Origin: Coprinopsis marcescibilis
Taxonomy: Eukaryota > Basidiomycota > Agaricomycetes > Agaricales > Psathyrellaceae
NCBI GenBank assembly: GCA_004369085.1
Contig: ML210208.1
Span: 40,602-104,601, forward strand
Length of the DNA: 64,000 bases
Direction: 5' to 3'
A model generated the notes under the pieces. It was not told the DNA's origin and did no database searches. It saw only the letters and a program-made list of their open reading frames with translations. Positions 11,627-20,699 of this stretch are shown piece by piece. A program made the position numbers and the translations under genes. Numbering within the stretch: position 1 is the first letter of the stretch; each line of letters starts with the position of its first letter.

Positions 11627-13237
11627 CTACAGCCTCATCCTTTCCTCCCTTGAAAGGCCGCGTAGCGCCTTTCTGATCTCGACCTCACTGAAACTTCCTC
11701 GCCCATCGCCTCTGATTGCGCCCAGCAAATTAACGGTGTCATCCTCATCGTCATAATCGTCGCGATAGCCAGCCCAGTAACCTTTGCGCTTCTTCCCTCC
11801 ACAGATACAGTATCCGTCAGAGTCGATATTTGTGAGAAGCTGGTAAGAGGGGCTCAAATTCGTGTTTGTCTGGCCCCCGCCGTCACGCAAAAGCCTGACT
11901 TCTGCTTGGAGAGCGTGTAGTTGAGCGGCTGTAGACGCCTGAGCGCGTTCGAGGAGTCTCTTGTAGTGGAGTATCTTGCGCGTGTGCAGGTTCATGACTT
12001 CGTGGAGAGCAGCAGCCATCTGAACATGGGATGTCAAAACCACGTTCGAAGGAAAAAAACATACACTCACCTCTTCGTCCACATTGCTGTCGTTGATATC
12101 AGTGACCATGTCCATTGTCATGTCATCGTCCCCATAGTCCCAAACCGCGTTCCCGAGGCCGTCTTCTGTAGCGACGGCAGTTCCGCCATTCATGTCTTTA
12201 CTGTGAAACTCGAAGCTCTCATCCAAGAGCGACGAATCTTCCAACGTGATAGAACGGAAGACTTCAGAATCGCGTTGAGGCGAAGTCCAGGACCGTTTCA
12301 TGGGCGTAGATTTTGGGGTATTCGCGGTTGACTTCGGGTTTTTAGGCGTCGGACTACCCTGGGTATTGAACTGTGCATTCAACTTCTTTGTTGATAGAGG
12401 TGTCCCGCTTTTAGTCAAGCTCGGCTTCGATTTGGGTGATGGGGTGGAGATGTCGCTTAGCTGAGGGCCTCCTTTGGTGGGCGTTGCTTTGACTTTAGGG
12501 CTGGGAGATGTAAAGCTCAAGATCGGGGCATCGGTCGATGCTGAGAGCAACGAGGCAGACGACGGCGACTTGTGGAGGTCTCTGGGGGATTTGGCTGGGG
12601 TTTTTCTCGGTGTGACCATTGAGACAATTCGTTGGCGAGCACGAGCTGGAGTAGACAAGACATCCCCGTTGAGGCTGTCGATACCATCGCGCCGATGTTG
12701 TGGGGATTTAAGTTGATAGGCGGAGGTCGACACATTGGACATTGTCCTCGAGGTTCTGATCGATCCGGAGATAGATGTCGCCCCCGTTCCGCGAAATACA
12801 CGCGTAGGAGGCGATGGAGTCTTGGATGTCGCCCCTTTTCCTCCCGAACCTTCCAGGTCTCCGAGCTCGAGGTTTTTAGAGGGCAAACTCTGCGGTGGTG
12901 CAGAGATTCTCCTTTGTGCCGGGGTGCTCCTCGTTCCAAAGGATGGTATGGATGACATCGACATCCTTTTCGATGCTGAGGATGGCGCTGGCACGGGCGT
13001 TGCGTTAGGCGAGCGAGAACGCGTGTTCGACGTTGACAATGCCGAACTGAAGCTCGTGCTACTTGTCACCCCCGGGCGAACGGTGGTACTCGCGCTCGTT
13101 ACTGATGCTATTGACCCTGCTCTTGGTTTTGTGGCTCCTGAGGAGTAAGGGGACGACGTCGATAATGATAATCTATTGGTTGAACGTGACAACCTGGTCG
13201 ACGTCTCCGACGGCGCCACCTTGGCCTTCGTTGCCAT
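11627..13237 (-). CDS. Ser/Thr/Pro-rich basic protein with C-terminal coiled coil
   Basis: Protein of up to 536 residues with no recognised catalytic domain. The first 370 residues are basic and dominated by Ser, Thr, Pro, Arg and Lys, with many S/T-P sites (TPRKTPAKSPRDLHKSPSS and similar), so heavy phosphorylation by proline-directed kinases is likely. Residues 95-98 read S-S-I-P in a basic Ser-rich setting, the form of an SxIP motif used to bind EB1-type microtubule-tip proteins. An acidic stretch follows (DYGDDDMTMDMVTDINDSN). A predicted coiled coil then spans about residues 405-450 (ILHYKRLLERAQASTAAQLH). The C-terminus has CICGGKKRKGYWAGYRDDYD and ends GLSREERMRL. A 51-bp stretch (about 12020-12070) has GTGAGT...CAG borders and is an exact multiple of three without a stop, so it is probably an intron read through in the open frame. 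A microtubule-linked role is inference only. Confidence 0.7.
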   Translation of the reverse strand: MATKAKVAPSETSTRLSRSTNRLSLSTSSPYSSGATKPRAGSIASVTSASTTVRPGVTSSTSFSSALSTSNTRSRSPNATPVPAPSSASKRMSMSSIPSFGTRSTPAQRRISAPPQSLPSKNLELGDLEGSGGKGATSKTPSPPTRVFRGTGATSISGSIRTSRTMSNVSTSAYQLKSPQHRRDGIDSLNGDVLSTPARARQRIVSMVTPRKTPAKSPRDLHKSPSSASLLSASTDAPILSFTSPSPKVKATPTKGGPQLSDISTPSPKSKPSLTKSGTPLSTKKLNAQFNTQGSPTPKNPKSTANTPKSTPMKRSWTSPQRDSEVFRSITLEDSSLLDESFEFHSKDMNGGTAVATEDGLGNAVWDYGDDDMTMDMVTDINDSNVDEEVSVCFFPSNVVLTSHVQMAAALHEVMNLHTRKILHYKRLLERAQASTAAQLHALQAEVRLLRDGGGQTNTNLSPSYQLLTNIDSDGYCICGGKKRKGYWAGYRDDYDDEDDTVNLLGAIRGDGRGSFSEVEIRKALRGLSREERMRL

Positions 13238-13677
13238 TCTGTACGAACAACCCAGTTTGAACCACTTTCCACGTCAGACGGTTGAGAAACGACGTACCTT
13301 CAGAGCTATAAAGAACCTTGACCTAGCACACAACTGAACCCCAAATTATAACGCGTCGTCACCAGTTCCAACCCCAAAATCTGGCCAACGTCGCCGACAG
13401 TGGTCACAAACGTCCTGCGTGTACTTGGAAAGAGCTTGTGATCAATATTTAGTCAGAAGAGACAATTTTTGTTGCTACGTGGTGTGTAATGGCGTTGAAA
13501 AAGAAATGAATTCGTTATGTGGTTAAAGAACAGAAACAGTGGTGTGCGCAGGGGCCAAGGTGCCGTAATGTTGTCTGATCGCTGTCACTGTGTTGCCGGC
13601 CGCTTTGCATCGCACGCGTTGCCTTCATGGATATTAGGCACCGGTCTTGACTTCCCAATGGTCCCTTCCCTCTTACA

Positions 13678-14787
13678 ATGACCACCTCTCTTGTGCGCAT
13701 ATCAAGAAATGCGAGAAGAATTCTTGCTATTCCTCTTGGATTCCAACAAAAGGAAAGCGGAGTCGAAGCTTTAACTTTCTACCACTTTCAGTTATCCGTT
13801 CCGACAGATGATAAAGGCATTCAACCGGCGACATCGCGAATTGGTCGAGCTTGGGGGGACATCTCCACCTGGGCCCAGACCAAGGTCGAAGGGATGTGGT
13901 CGTCGCTCGGCAGGGCTGAGGCGGGAAGCTTCAGGGTATGTCTGTTTTCATTCGTAAATGGTTGTCCTGACGATGTCGGTCTGAATGGTTTATGAAATTC
14001 TCACAGCGAAAGGCTTTCCAAGCCGGAGAGCGTCTCATGAATACCCAGGAATTTGAGGAGATAGCCCTGAAGAATGCATTTGCGTCTTTGCGGTCTAGTA
14101 AGGACACAGGCGGAGAAAAACTTGAAGTCAGTCACCATACGTTTCTGTATTCAACCAGCGCTTATCACAACCATGCAATTATTAGGTACCGCTCGTGTAT
14201 CCCTCCTCAATAACATCAGGAGAGGCCGCTCTGCAGCAACTGCGTCAATTTGCGGACGCTCGATCACCAATTCACCGGAAAGGACTCTACACTTGGTCGG
14301 CGGTCATACCGTTTACCGTGCCACTGAAGCTTATCCGTGAGTTTCTAAATGATGAATGGACATGAAGACCATATGCTGATAGCCTATTGCTCAGCTGTCA
14401 TACCCAACTTTCCATTCTTCTTTTCTGCCTGGAAGTTAATTTCTCACTACCGAGGTTTGTGGTCTCCTGGTCATATTCAACTTTTCCTGTGACATAGTCC
14501 ACACTGTTTGCTTTCGCACAGCCTACAAGACCTCCCAGAACCTCCAATCTATTCTTGGCAAGGCCTTAATTGTCCCAGAATCAAGCCAGATTCTCGACGA
14601 AATATATAGAAAATATCCTTCGAGCTCGCCGTTCTCGGCCCAACACACGATACTTCTCTCAAAGGCAGCCATACCCGCTTTGGTTGAACAGCTACATCTG
14701 GACGGCCCTCAAGATAGTGCAGACCTTGACAGGGCATTTGATCAAGTCCAAGAACGTTATAGCTCAAGTAATGGTAATGGAAATTGA
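13678..14787 (+). CDS. Mitochondrial K+/H+ exchange-related protein (PF10173-like)
   Basis: The assembled protein resembles the fungal mitochondrial K+-H+ exchange-related family, inner-membrane proteins implicated in mitochondrial cation homeostasis. Exon 1 (from ATG 13678) begins MTTSLVRISRNARRILAIPL and includes WAQTKVEGMWSSLGRAEAGS, matching the W..W..LG.A..GS pattern of that family. Exon 2 gives FQAGERLMNTQEFEEIALKN. After the next intron comes VPLVYPSSITSGEAALQQL, then WSAVIPFTVPLKLIPVIPNF, then PFFFSAWKLISHYRAYKTSQ. The PFT.P...IPVIPN.PF block is the family hallmark and is hydrophobic enough to enter the membrane. The final exon runs through QSILGKALIVPESSQILDEI to TGA 14785-14787. There are four introns, all with consistent phases. 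The N-terminus is basic, in keeping with mitochondrial import. Confidence 0.8.
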
Positions 14788-15398
14788 AGACGTCCGTATC
14801 TTTCGACGAATTAAAATGACTTAGACACCTAGAGTATATAATTCCCTATCCCCACTAATCTAATATCATTTAAACGACCAAATTACTAGTCGCATTACTC
14901 TGCGAAACTCCATGTAATTAGGTGGTATATCCCTCGTGTACTGGATGCAGTGAATCGAAAATAAGCACACATTGGCGCTTGGCGCCTAAATTTTTGAGAC
15001 TCGTCCGCAGCGTTAATCTTTGCCATTCGGGACCAGTTTGAATGCTCAAGTCAACCAACCTCACATCAGTGTGAAATCAAGTTGTTCAAAGTGAGCGATG
15101 TCTAGCGCGCTCAAGCATTCCGCTAAATCTAGCCTGCTTCAGGATTGCTGGCTCAAATGTGCTTACACGATTGTACACATTGTCTAGAAGTCCGAGCGTC
15201 GGGGACATTTCGTTAACACGTTATCGATTGTCCCGAATACAGTACCGTTGGATTCCAGGTCTGGGCTCCTCCACGTTAACATTACGGCGCCAAGTTATGA
15301 CATTTGATGACAGCGAAGTATTAAGCATGCCATGTCAAGCTTCTCCCTCCCATTAGCTTGGTGAGGCCCTCTCGCCAAACATTTTTCTAGCTCCACAA
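14788..15398. other. Intergenic, no gene seen
   Basis: About 610 bp between the mitochondrial exchanger-related gene and the TrpC-like gene, both on the plus strand. A 65-codon open frame (15159-15356) has no recognisable feature. Probably 3' UTR plus promoter. Confidence 0.5.
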
Positions 15399-18300
15399 AT
15401 GTCTCTCGAGCCCCACTTGCCAACGCATAGCCCTTCGATCCTCGCAGAAATCCGGACGCAAAGAGTGAAAGACGTTGCAGTGGCCAAACTTGTCCCAGGA
15501 GCTTCACCTGAACAGCTTCAGGCATACCTTTCTATGTCTCTATCCCCTCCACTTGTATCCTTCGTCGAGCGCCTCAGACAGAACCCTACATCCTCAAGTG
15601 CACATCCCAAGCCGTCCTTGGTAGCCGAGTTCAAGCGTTCTAGTCCAGCAACATCCGACGACATAGACCTTGCAACTCAATTGGACGCGGGGACCTTCGC
15701 TTTGCACGCTGCCATCGTGGGTGCCTCCGTCATCTCGGTGGTCACTGAGCCCACTCGGTACAATGGCTCCTTAATCGACCTTCGTGTGGCTCGCGACTCT
15801 GTCGCGTCGCTGCCAGAACGGCCAGCTATTCTCTGCAAAGATCTCATCATTGACGAGTACCAAATCGACGAAGCCCGCTTCCATGGCGCCGACAGTGTGT
15901 CATTAGCCGTTGCAGCTCTCCCTCTGGAGAGACTCGAAGCACTGTATAGCTACAGTAAATCTCGAGGAATGGAGCCCCTCGTCGAAGTCTCGAACCTGGT
16001 GGAAATGGAAATGGCGATTAATCTCGGGGCGAAGGTCATTGGCATCAACAACCGAAATCCCCACAGCTATCACCTGGACCTCGACACCACAATTCGACTA
16101 GCAGCCATGGTCAAGGAGAATGGATCTGGCACGTATGTTCTATGTGCCATGGGTGGAATAACCACTCCCGCACAAATTGAGGCCTATGCCAGCCATGGCG
16201 TCAACGCAATTTTCATGGGACATGGTTTCAGGGATGGCGATACGAACCAGTCGGGATGCATAACAGAGATTTGGGGGAATGGGTGGAGCCCCATGATGGA
16301 TTTACTTGAGGACCAAGGAAACGTTCTCCCGCCAGTCCCTTGGATCAAAGTCTCGGGAGTCACAAATACGGAAGACCTCCAACTCCTACTCGACTCTGGA
16401 ATCAACATGGTAGCTTTCAACCTCGACCCTAACGATCCTTGCTATGTGTCTCGGTCCAAGGCGTCCTCCTTGATGAACACTGTCAGGGATTCCCAACACG
16501 ACGCATTCTGCCGCGGCAAGGATCCCAAAATGAAGATTCCGAGTACCGAGATCAAGGGTCTTCCCTGGTTCTGTCATCGCTTTATGCACCATCTCGGCTT
16601 GCCCCAGCCATCGACTATCGGCATCTTCAAGGACCAGCCACTGGAATACATCATCGAGACAGCGCAAGCTCTGAAGTTCGACATGGTCCAGCTAGACGGC
16701 AACGAGCCGACATCCTGGGCCAAGTTTATCCCCTTTCCCATCGTCCGCAGGTTTAGCGTTGACGAGACTGAAGCTGTACCATGGGGCCTGCAAGATCTCG
16801 CGCGTCCTGGGCTACACTCCATTGTAATCCTTCGAACCAACGGGGGTATCAACCAGTTGAACCCGTTCGCTCCAACCACTATATGTCCAGTCATGTATGA
16901 TTCGAGGCTCGAAGAGTCACATCCAGACTTGGACCTTGAATTCCCGAGCTTGATACCTTTTGGGGTAGATCTCGACCTGTCTAACCCAGATAGCGACCTG
17001 GACGTTGCTTCGATTGCCCAAATGGTCGGCAAGATGAGGAACGGAGTACAGAAAGAAATTAAAAGAAGAAAGAAGCAGCGAGGAGAGAATGGAAAAGGGA
17101 AAGGGAAAGAAAAAGAGAAGGCGATGGAGGAAGGGGAGCTAAAGTTAGGGACTGGAGTTGCATCGAGGCCTACATCGTCGTGTTTCGAGCTTGACAACTA
17201 TTTGCTGCATCACTTGACGACTGATGTGACGGACTTTGATTTCAGGTTCCGTCCAATTATTCCAGAAAGTGCAGGACCTGGGATTGCTGGAGAGATGAGA
17301 TGGGCAGCGTCCAACAATGTCAGCGTGCCGGGCTACACCGAAGTGGTCGGGGACTCGGAACAGTTCACATTAGACTGGGAGAGTCATAATGCCAAGTTCG
17401 CCGATTTAATGAGTCCTGCGAGGACCTGGTCCTGCCTCAGAGAACGGAAGGAAGTGGAGGCGATGTTGGGTGCCGAAGATTGGTCGATGGTGGGGATTCG
17501 GGTGGGTGGTGCCGAGAAGACGAGAAAGGGGAGAAGGGAAATTGTTGAGGAATCTGGATCTGGGAAGGGTCCACTTGTTGCCATTTCCGAAGATGCACCA
17601 AGCGGCTCAAGGCGACGGAAGACCGGTTCAAAGAGTACCGCAAGAGGTCACATCGGCTCCAAGGGACGAGCGCCGAAAACAGAGGATGAATTGCTGGCGT
17701 ACTTGTCGTCAGCAAAACAGCTTTCTGTGATGTCGATGACGACGAATTCCTCTGTCGGGTCCAGACAAAGAAGAGTCCAGCCGATAGAGGGGCTCCTAGG
17801 GGCAAAACTGGACACCAACAACACCGTTAACAACAACGTCATACTTTCGTCTCGAGCCAGCGGGTCGCACAAAAACGCACCACGCCGAATCAATGCCGAA
17901 GGTGCTGAGCAGCTTGACAGTATGATTGTCCAGGAGTTGGAAGCATTAAGCAAGGAAACGAGGCGCATCAGCGAGAGCTCTAGAATTCTGGGCACAAAAG
18001 ACTTGGGCAATTTGCCTTCTGCAGGGCTTGCGTATGTGGACGTGTACCCGCCTTCTGCCATATCCGATTCAATCTTCAACAGACTGGCCGAAGGATATCC
18101 ACGCGCAACCGGAAACCTGCCTTTCATGCCCTGTGCGCCGCGCTCGTCAAATGCGGATGAGGCCAGAGAAGGGGCTATCCCAAAGGGGCGGAACAGAAGC
18201 AGCACCATCAAGGCGACCAGAGAGAGGAGTAACACTATCAAGGCGGTCCGGGATAGAAGTAATACATTGAAGGCCAGGGAACTCAACCACGCCGCTCAGG

Positions 18301-18413
18301 CCAAAGCGAGGATGAAGCAAGATAGGAAGCAAGAAGAAGTGGTTGTGATCGATGATGGTGACGAGGATTGGGAGGATGCTGATTCCACAGAGGCAAGTAC
18401 GACAAAGGCCTAG
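15399..18413 (+). CDS. TrpC-like IGPS-PRAI homologue with altered active sites and long C-terminal tail
   Basis: Intronless, 1004 residues. Residues 14-290 align by motif with indole-3-glycerol-phosphate synthase: AEFKRSSP (76-83), ILCKDLIIDEYQI (144-156), LVEV (194-197) and VIGINNRN (213-220). The catalytic-type E77, K79, K147, E196 and N218 are therefore kept. The usual SESGI phosphate/catalytic loop reads C-A-M-G-G-I (249-254), and the later LVGE-type loop reads F-M-G-H-G. Residues 314-520 resemble phosphoribosylanthranilate isomerase: WIKVSGVTNTEDLQLLLDSG (KICG.T.EDA in the family) and FDMVQLDGNEP (VQLHG.E). The catalytic Cys of KICG is Ser319. No GGTG phosphate loop follows VMYDSRLEES. 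The N-terminal glutaminase domain of fungal trifunctional TRP1/trpC is absent. The last ~480 residues are low-complexity, with Lys-rich runs, Ser-rich parts and an acidic end. It is probably a diverged paralogue, not the housekeeping tryptophan enzyme. Its function is unknown. Confidence 0.85.
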   Translation: MSLEPHLPTHSPSILAEIRTQRVKDVAVAKLVPGASPEQLQAYLSMSLSPPLVSFVERLRQNPTSSSAHPKPSLVAEFKRSSPATSDDIDLATQLDAGTFALHAAIVGASVISVVTEPTRYNGSLIDLRVARDSVASLPERPAILCKDLIIDEYQIDEARFHGADSVSLAVAALPLERLEALYSYSKSRGMEPLVEVSNLVEMEMAINLGAKVIGINNRNPHSYHLDLDTTIRLAAMVKENGSGTYVLCAMGGITTPAQIEAYASHGVNAIFMGHGFRDGDTNQSGCITEIWGNGWSPMMDLLEDQGNVLPPVPWIKVSGVTNTEDLQLLLDSGINMVAFNLDPNDPCYVSRSKASSLMNTVRDSQHDAFCRGKDPKMKIPSTEIKGLPWFCHRFMHHLGLPQPSTIGIFKDQPLEYIIETAQALKFDMVQLDGNEPTSWAKFIPFPIVRRFSVDETEAVPWGLQDLARPGLHSIVILRTNGGINQLNPFAPTTICPVMYDSRLEESHPDLDLEFPSLIPFGVDLDLSNPDSDLDVASIAQMVGKMRNGVQKEIKRRKKQRGENGKGKGKEKEKAMEEGELKLGTGVASRPTSSCFELDNYLLHHLTTDVTDFDFRFRPIIPESAGPGIAGEMRWAASNNVSVPGYTEVVGDSEQFTLDWESHNAKFADLMSPARTWSCLRERKEVEAMLGAEDWSMVGIRVGGAEKTRKGRREIVEESGSGKGPLVAISEDAPSGSRRRKTGSKSTARGHIGSKGRAPKTEDELLAYLSSAKQLSVMSMTTNSSVGSRQRRVQPIEGLLGAKLDTNNTVNNNVILSSRASGSHKNAPRRINAEGAEQLDSMIVQELEALSKETRRISESSRILGTKDLGNLPSAGLAYVDVYPPSAISDSIFNRLAEGYPRATGNLPFMPCAPRSSNADEAREGAIPKGRNRSSTIKATRERSNTIKAVRDRSNTLKARELNHAAQAKARMKQDRKQEEVVVIDDGDEDWEDADSTEASTTKA
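18195..18281 (+). repeat. Three 30-bp coding repeats in the TrpC-like tail
   Basis: Three consecutive 10-codon units encode R-S-S-T-I-K-A-T-R-E, R-S-N-T-I-K-A-V-R-D and R-S-N-T-L-K-A-R-E. The units differ at synonymous positions (AGAAGC, AGGAGT, AGAAGT), so the protein repeat is being kept rather than freshly copied. Each unit carries an R-S-x-T site in a basic setting, suited to basophilic kinases. Confidence 0.85.
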
Positions 18414-18881
18414 AAATGGAGATGGGCTCATCGACGAAAGTAAGCCAATATTGGGGTCGAGGCATGGCTAAAGATTGGAGACAAATTCTGGATTCCGTTA
18501 CAGATGTTGACCGTCTATCATTAAATTAGAGATGTAGCACACTTATGAACGAGAGTTAATGTGAGAACGAACCCCTTGCCTGTGTCGGTGTCCTGTTCTG
18601 ATACGAATCCCTGCCTCTGAACCTATCCATCAGATCGCCTGACAACTGGCGGTGGCCAAAGGGAGCATGGGTTCGTGGTGCATTTGCGATAGCAATAGAA
18701 ACGAACTGGGCTAGCAAGGGTGCGTACTGAGGTCAAAGTGCCTTGAAACATCGAGAAAAGGTAGGCAGAAGGACGTCGATTAGGTCTGAGAATAGATCGT
18801 GTCCGATTAGCATGACCATAAGAAACTACACATTCATAACGATCAACGAAACCGGAATCATGACCATAGCCCTCAACTGAA

Positions 18882-19785
18882 TCACGACCCAGATGTTGCC
18901 TGTTGCTGGGCCAAAAATCGCCTAACACGATGTTGAGAACAGATTCATTAAAATTATGGGACAAAGAAGCAAGACGTACTGTCGTGCAGCAAGAACCATC
19001 TGCGCCTTGCGCTCCCTAAGACTGGCTTCTCGTTTCTCAGCGCTGTCTTCCCACTGCGCCTTGCCACCAGCCTCCTCCTCTGCGATGATTTCTCCCTTCA
19101 CAACTCGTTCTTGCAGCTGATAGCGCTCAATGAGCGATGGACCCTTGACGACCGGTTTATGTGTGCTCGTTGATGGTGTTGATCGGTTTGCACTGTTATT
19201 TGTGCCCGCTTGAGGAACGGAGCTGGGTTGGGGGTATAATGAGTGGAAAATGACGGGTGGCTAGTAGACAATATATTAGAACCTAGACCGAATCATAAAA
19301 TAATGGAGTATCGGACGGCTTACAGCTTCCAAGAAACCTCTCTCGAGCACCTTGTTCGTCGTTTGTTCGACGTTTCCCGTTCGTAACAGGTCGTAGTGTA
19401 TATTGGCGCTGTAGTGAGCCGCATGTCAGCCTGATACACCAAACGAGATCTGTAGGCACTCACGCTGGTATATCTGGGAACATGTTCGCTACAGTATTAA
19501 TCTACAGCAAAGAAACAGTATTAATGAGCTTGCCCAGTGCAGTTACAGGCTTAATCCAATCACACACCATGTCCTGTGTCACTTGTTTCGGTCGGAACCC
19601 AAGGGCTCGAGCATGGCTCTGTTCAGCAGTAGTATCACCCCCTAAACGCATTCATTCACAAGCTCCATTAGCCACACGCGCCGCCTACGCAATCGAACGA
19701 AACTGCACAACCCACCCGAGGTTATCCACCGAAACAGGAAGATGATGACGGCAAATGCCACAAGAACGTTAACCGCCTCTCCCAT
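18882..19785 (-). CDS. CUE-domain ER membrane protein, Cue1-like
   Basis: Resembles yeast Cue1, which recruits and activates the E2 enzyme Ubc7 at the ER for ER-associated degradation. The N-terminus is a single membrane anchor, VNVLVAFAVIIFLFRWIT. After GFRPKQVTQDM the CUE domain follows over three exons: INTVANMFPDIPAANIHYDL then LRTGNVEQTTNKVLERGFLE. The MFPDIP motif and the later L-L pair are the ubiquitin-binding signature of CUE domains. A linker rich in Ser/Thr leads to KGPSLIERYQLQERVV and a charged helix (EKREASLRERKAQMVLAARQ), positioned like the Ubc7-binding region. The final small exon reads RFLAQQQATSGS and stops at 18882-18884. There are five introns. I prefer the Met at 19785 (MGEAVNVL); an in-frame Met at 19827 would add 14 residues before the anchor. 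Confidence 0.83.
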
Positions 19786-19827
19786 CTCTTCTAAGCACTC
19801 AGATATCAGTCCTCTGAAATACGGCAA

Positions 19828-20699
19828 CGAGGAGGAACACGAGCAGGAAGCTTTAAGAACAAATTGAAAAGTCCAAATCCAAATTCAGGTCGTAGACCCA
19901 GTACGATGCGCCGTCATCATCTCCCCATTGCAGGCTATGCTCCTTGTATTTAATGTTGTTAGGAACAGAGGCCAATAACCCCCGGGCGCCAAATCGAAGG
20001 CTCAGGGGCTGGCTCACCTCGAGTCCTCATCGACAGGATGAGGAGGTAGACAACAACATAATATCGAGTGGATGTACATTACATGGTAAACAGGAGCTCT
20101 GTTCACATCTTAAATTTTCTTGTGCAAGCAAAGATAATAATGGGTCTGAAAGGGGTATTACGATGTGCTCGAATTAAAAGGAAACAGTTGCGAAACAGTG
20201 CTGGTGTGAATGAATGAAAGTCAAATGGAGGTCGAAGGACTCGGAGAAGGAAGGATCCAAGTGTATACATATATGTAAGCCGTGAGATTAGGAAATTTAT
20301 GTAGGAAACGTGGAATAAAAGTCGCACTACGCAACACGCGTCACGAATCCTAGGGCAGAGGGGAATGTCTGGAAGTAACGGGGGTAGATATGAGCGGATC
20401 CGGGCTCAAGCCTGCGAAATATACAAAGGATGGTGAAAGAGGAGGGGAATGCAGCAGCGTAGACGGTATAAGTACTGTTGGATCTGGCGGACACAAATGT
20501 TCCGAACAAACGCGTAACAGAGTATTGAAATCGTTAGAACCAGAGAATTGACCGATATGTATCGATGTAAATCATGAGAAGGGGATAGAAGAGACAAAGG
20601 GACAAAAAGATCATGTACGTTTCAATAAAACTAGGACCTTTCGCGGTCTTTTCGCGAGCCTGGCGGGATCCCTGCCGTAAGTTATTGGCCAGACGCGTC
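19828..20699. other. Intergenic, no gene seen
   Basis: About 870 bp between two minus-strand genes. Short open frames occur but none has recognisable content. It probably holds the 3' UTR of the Ser/Pro-rich gene (whose CDS ends at 20700) and the promoter of the Cue1-like gene. Confidence 0.5.

Noticed and set aside
12735..13148. 137-codon plus-strand open frame
   Set aside because: Antisense shadow of the Ser-rich coiled-coil protein gene.
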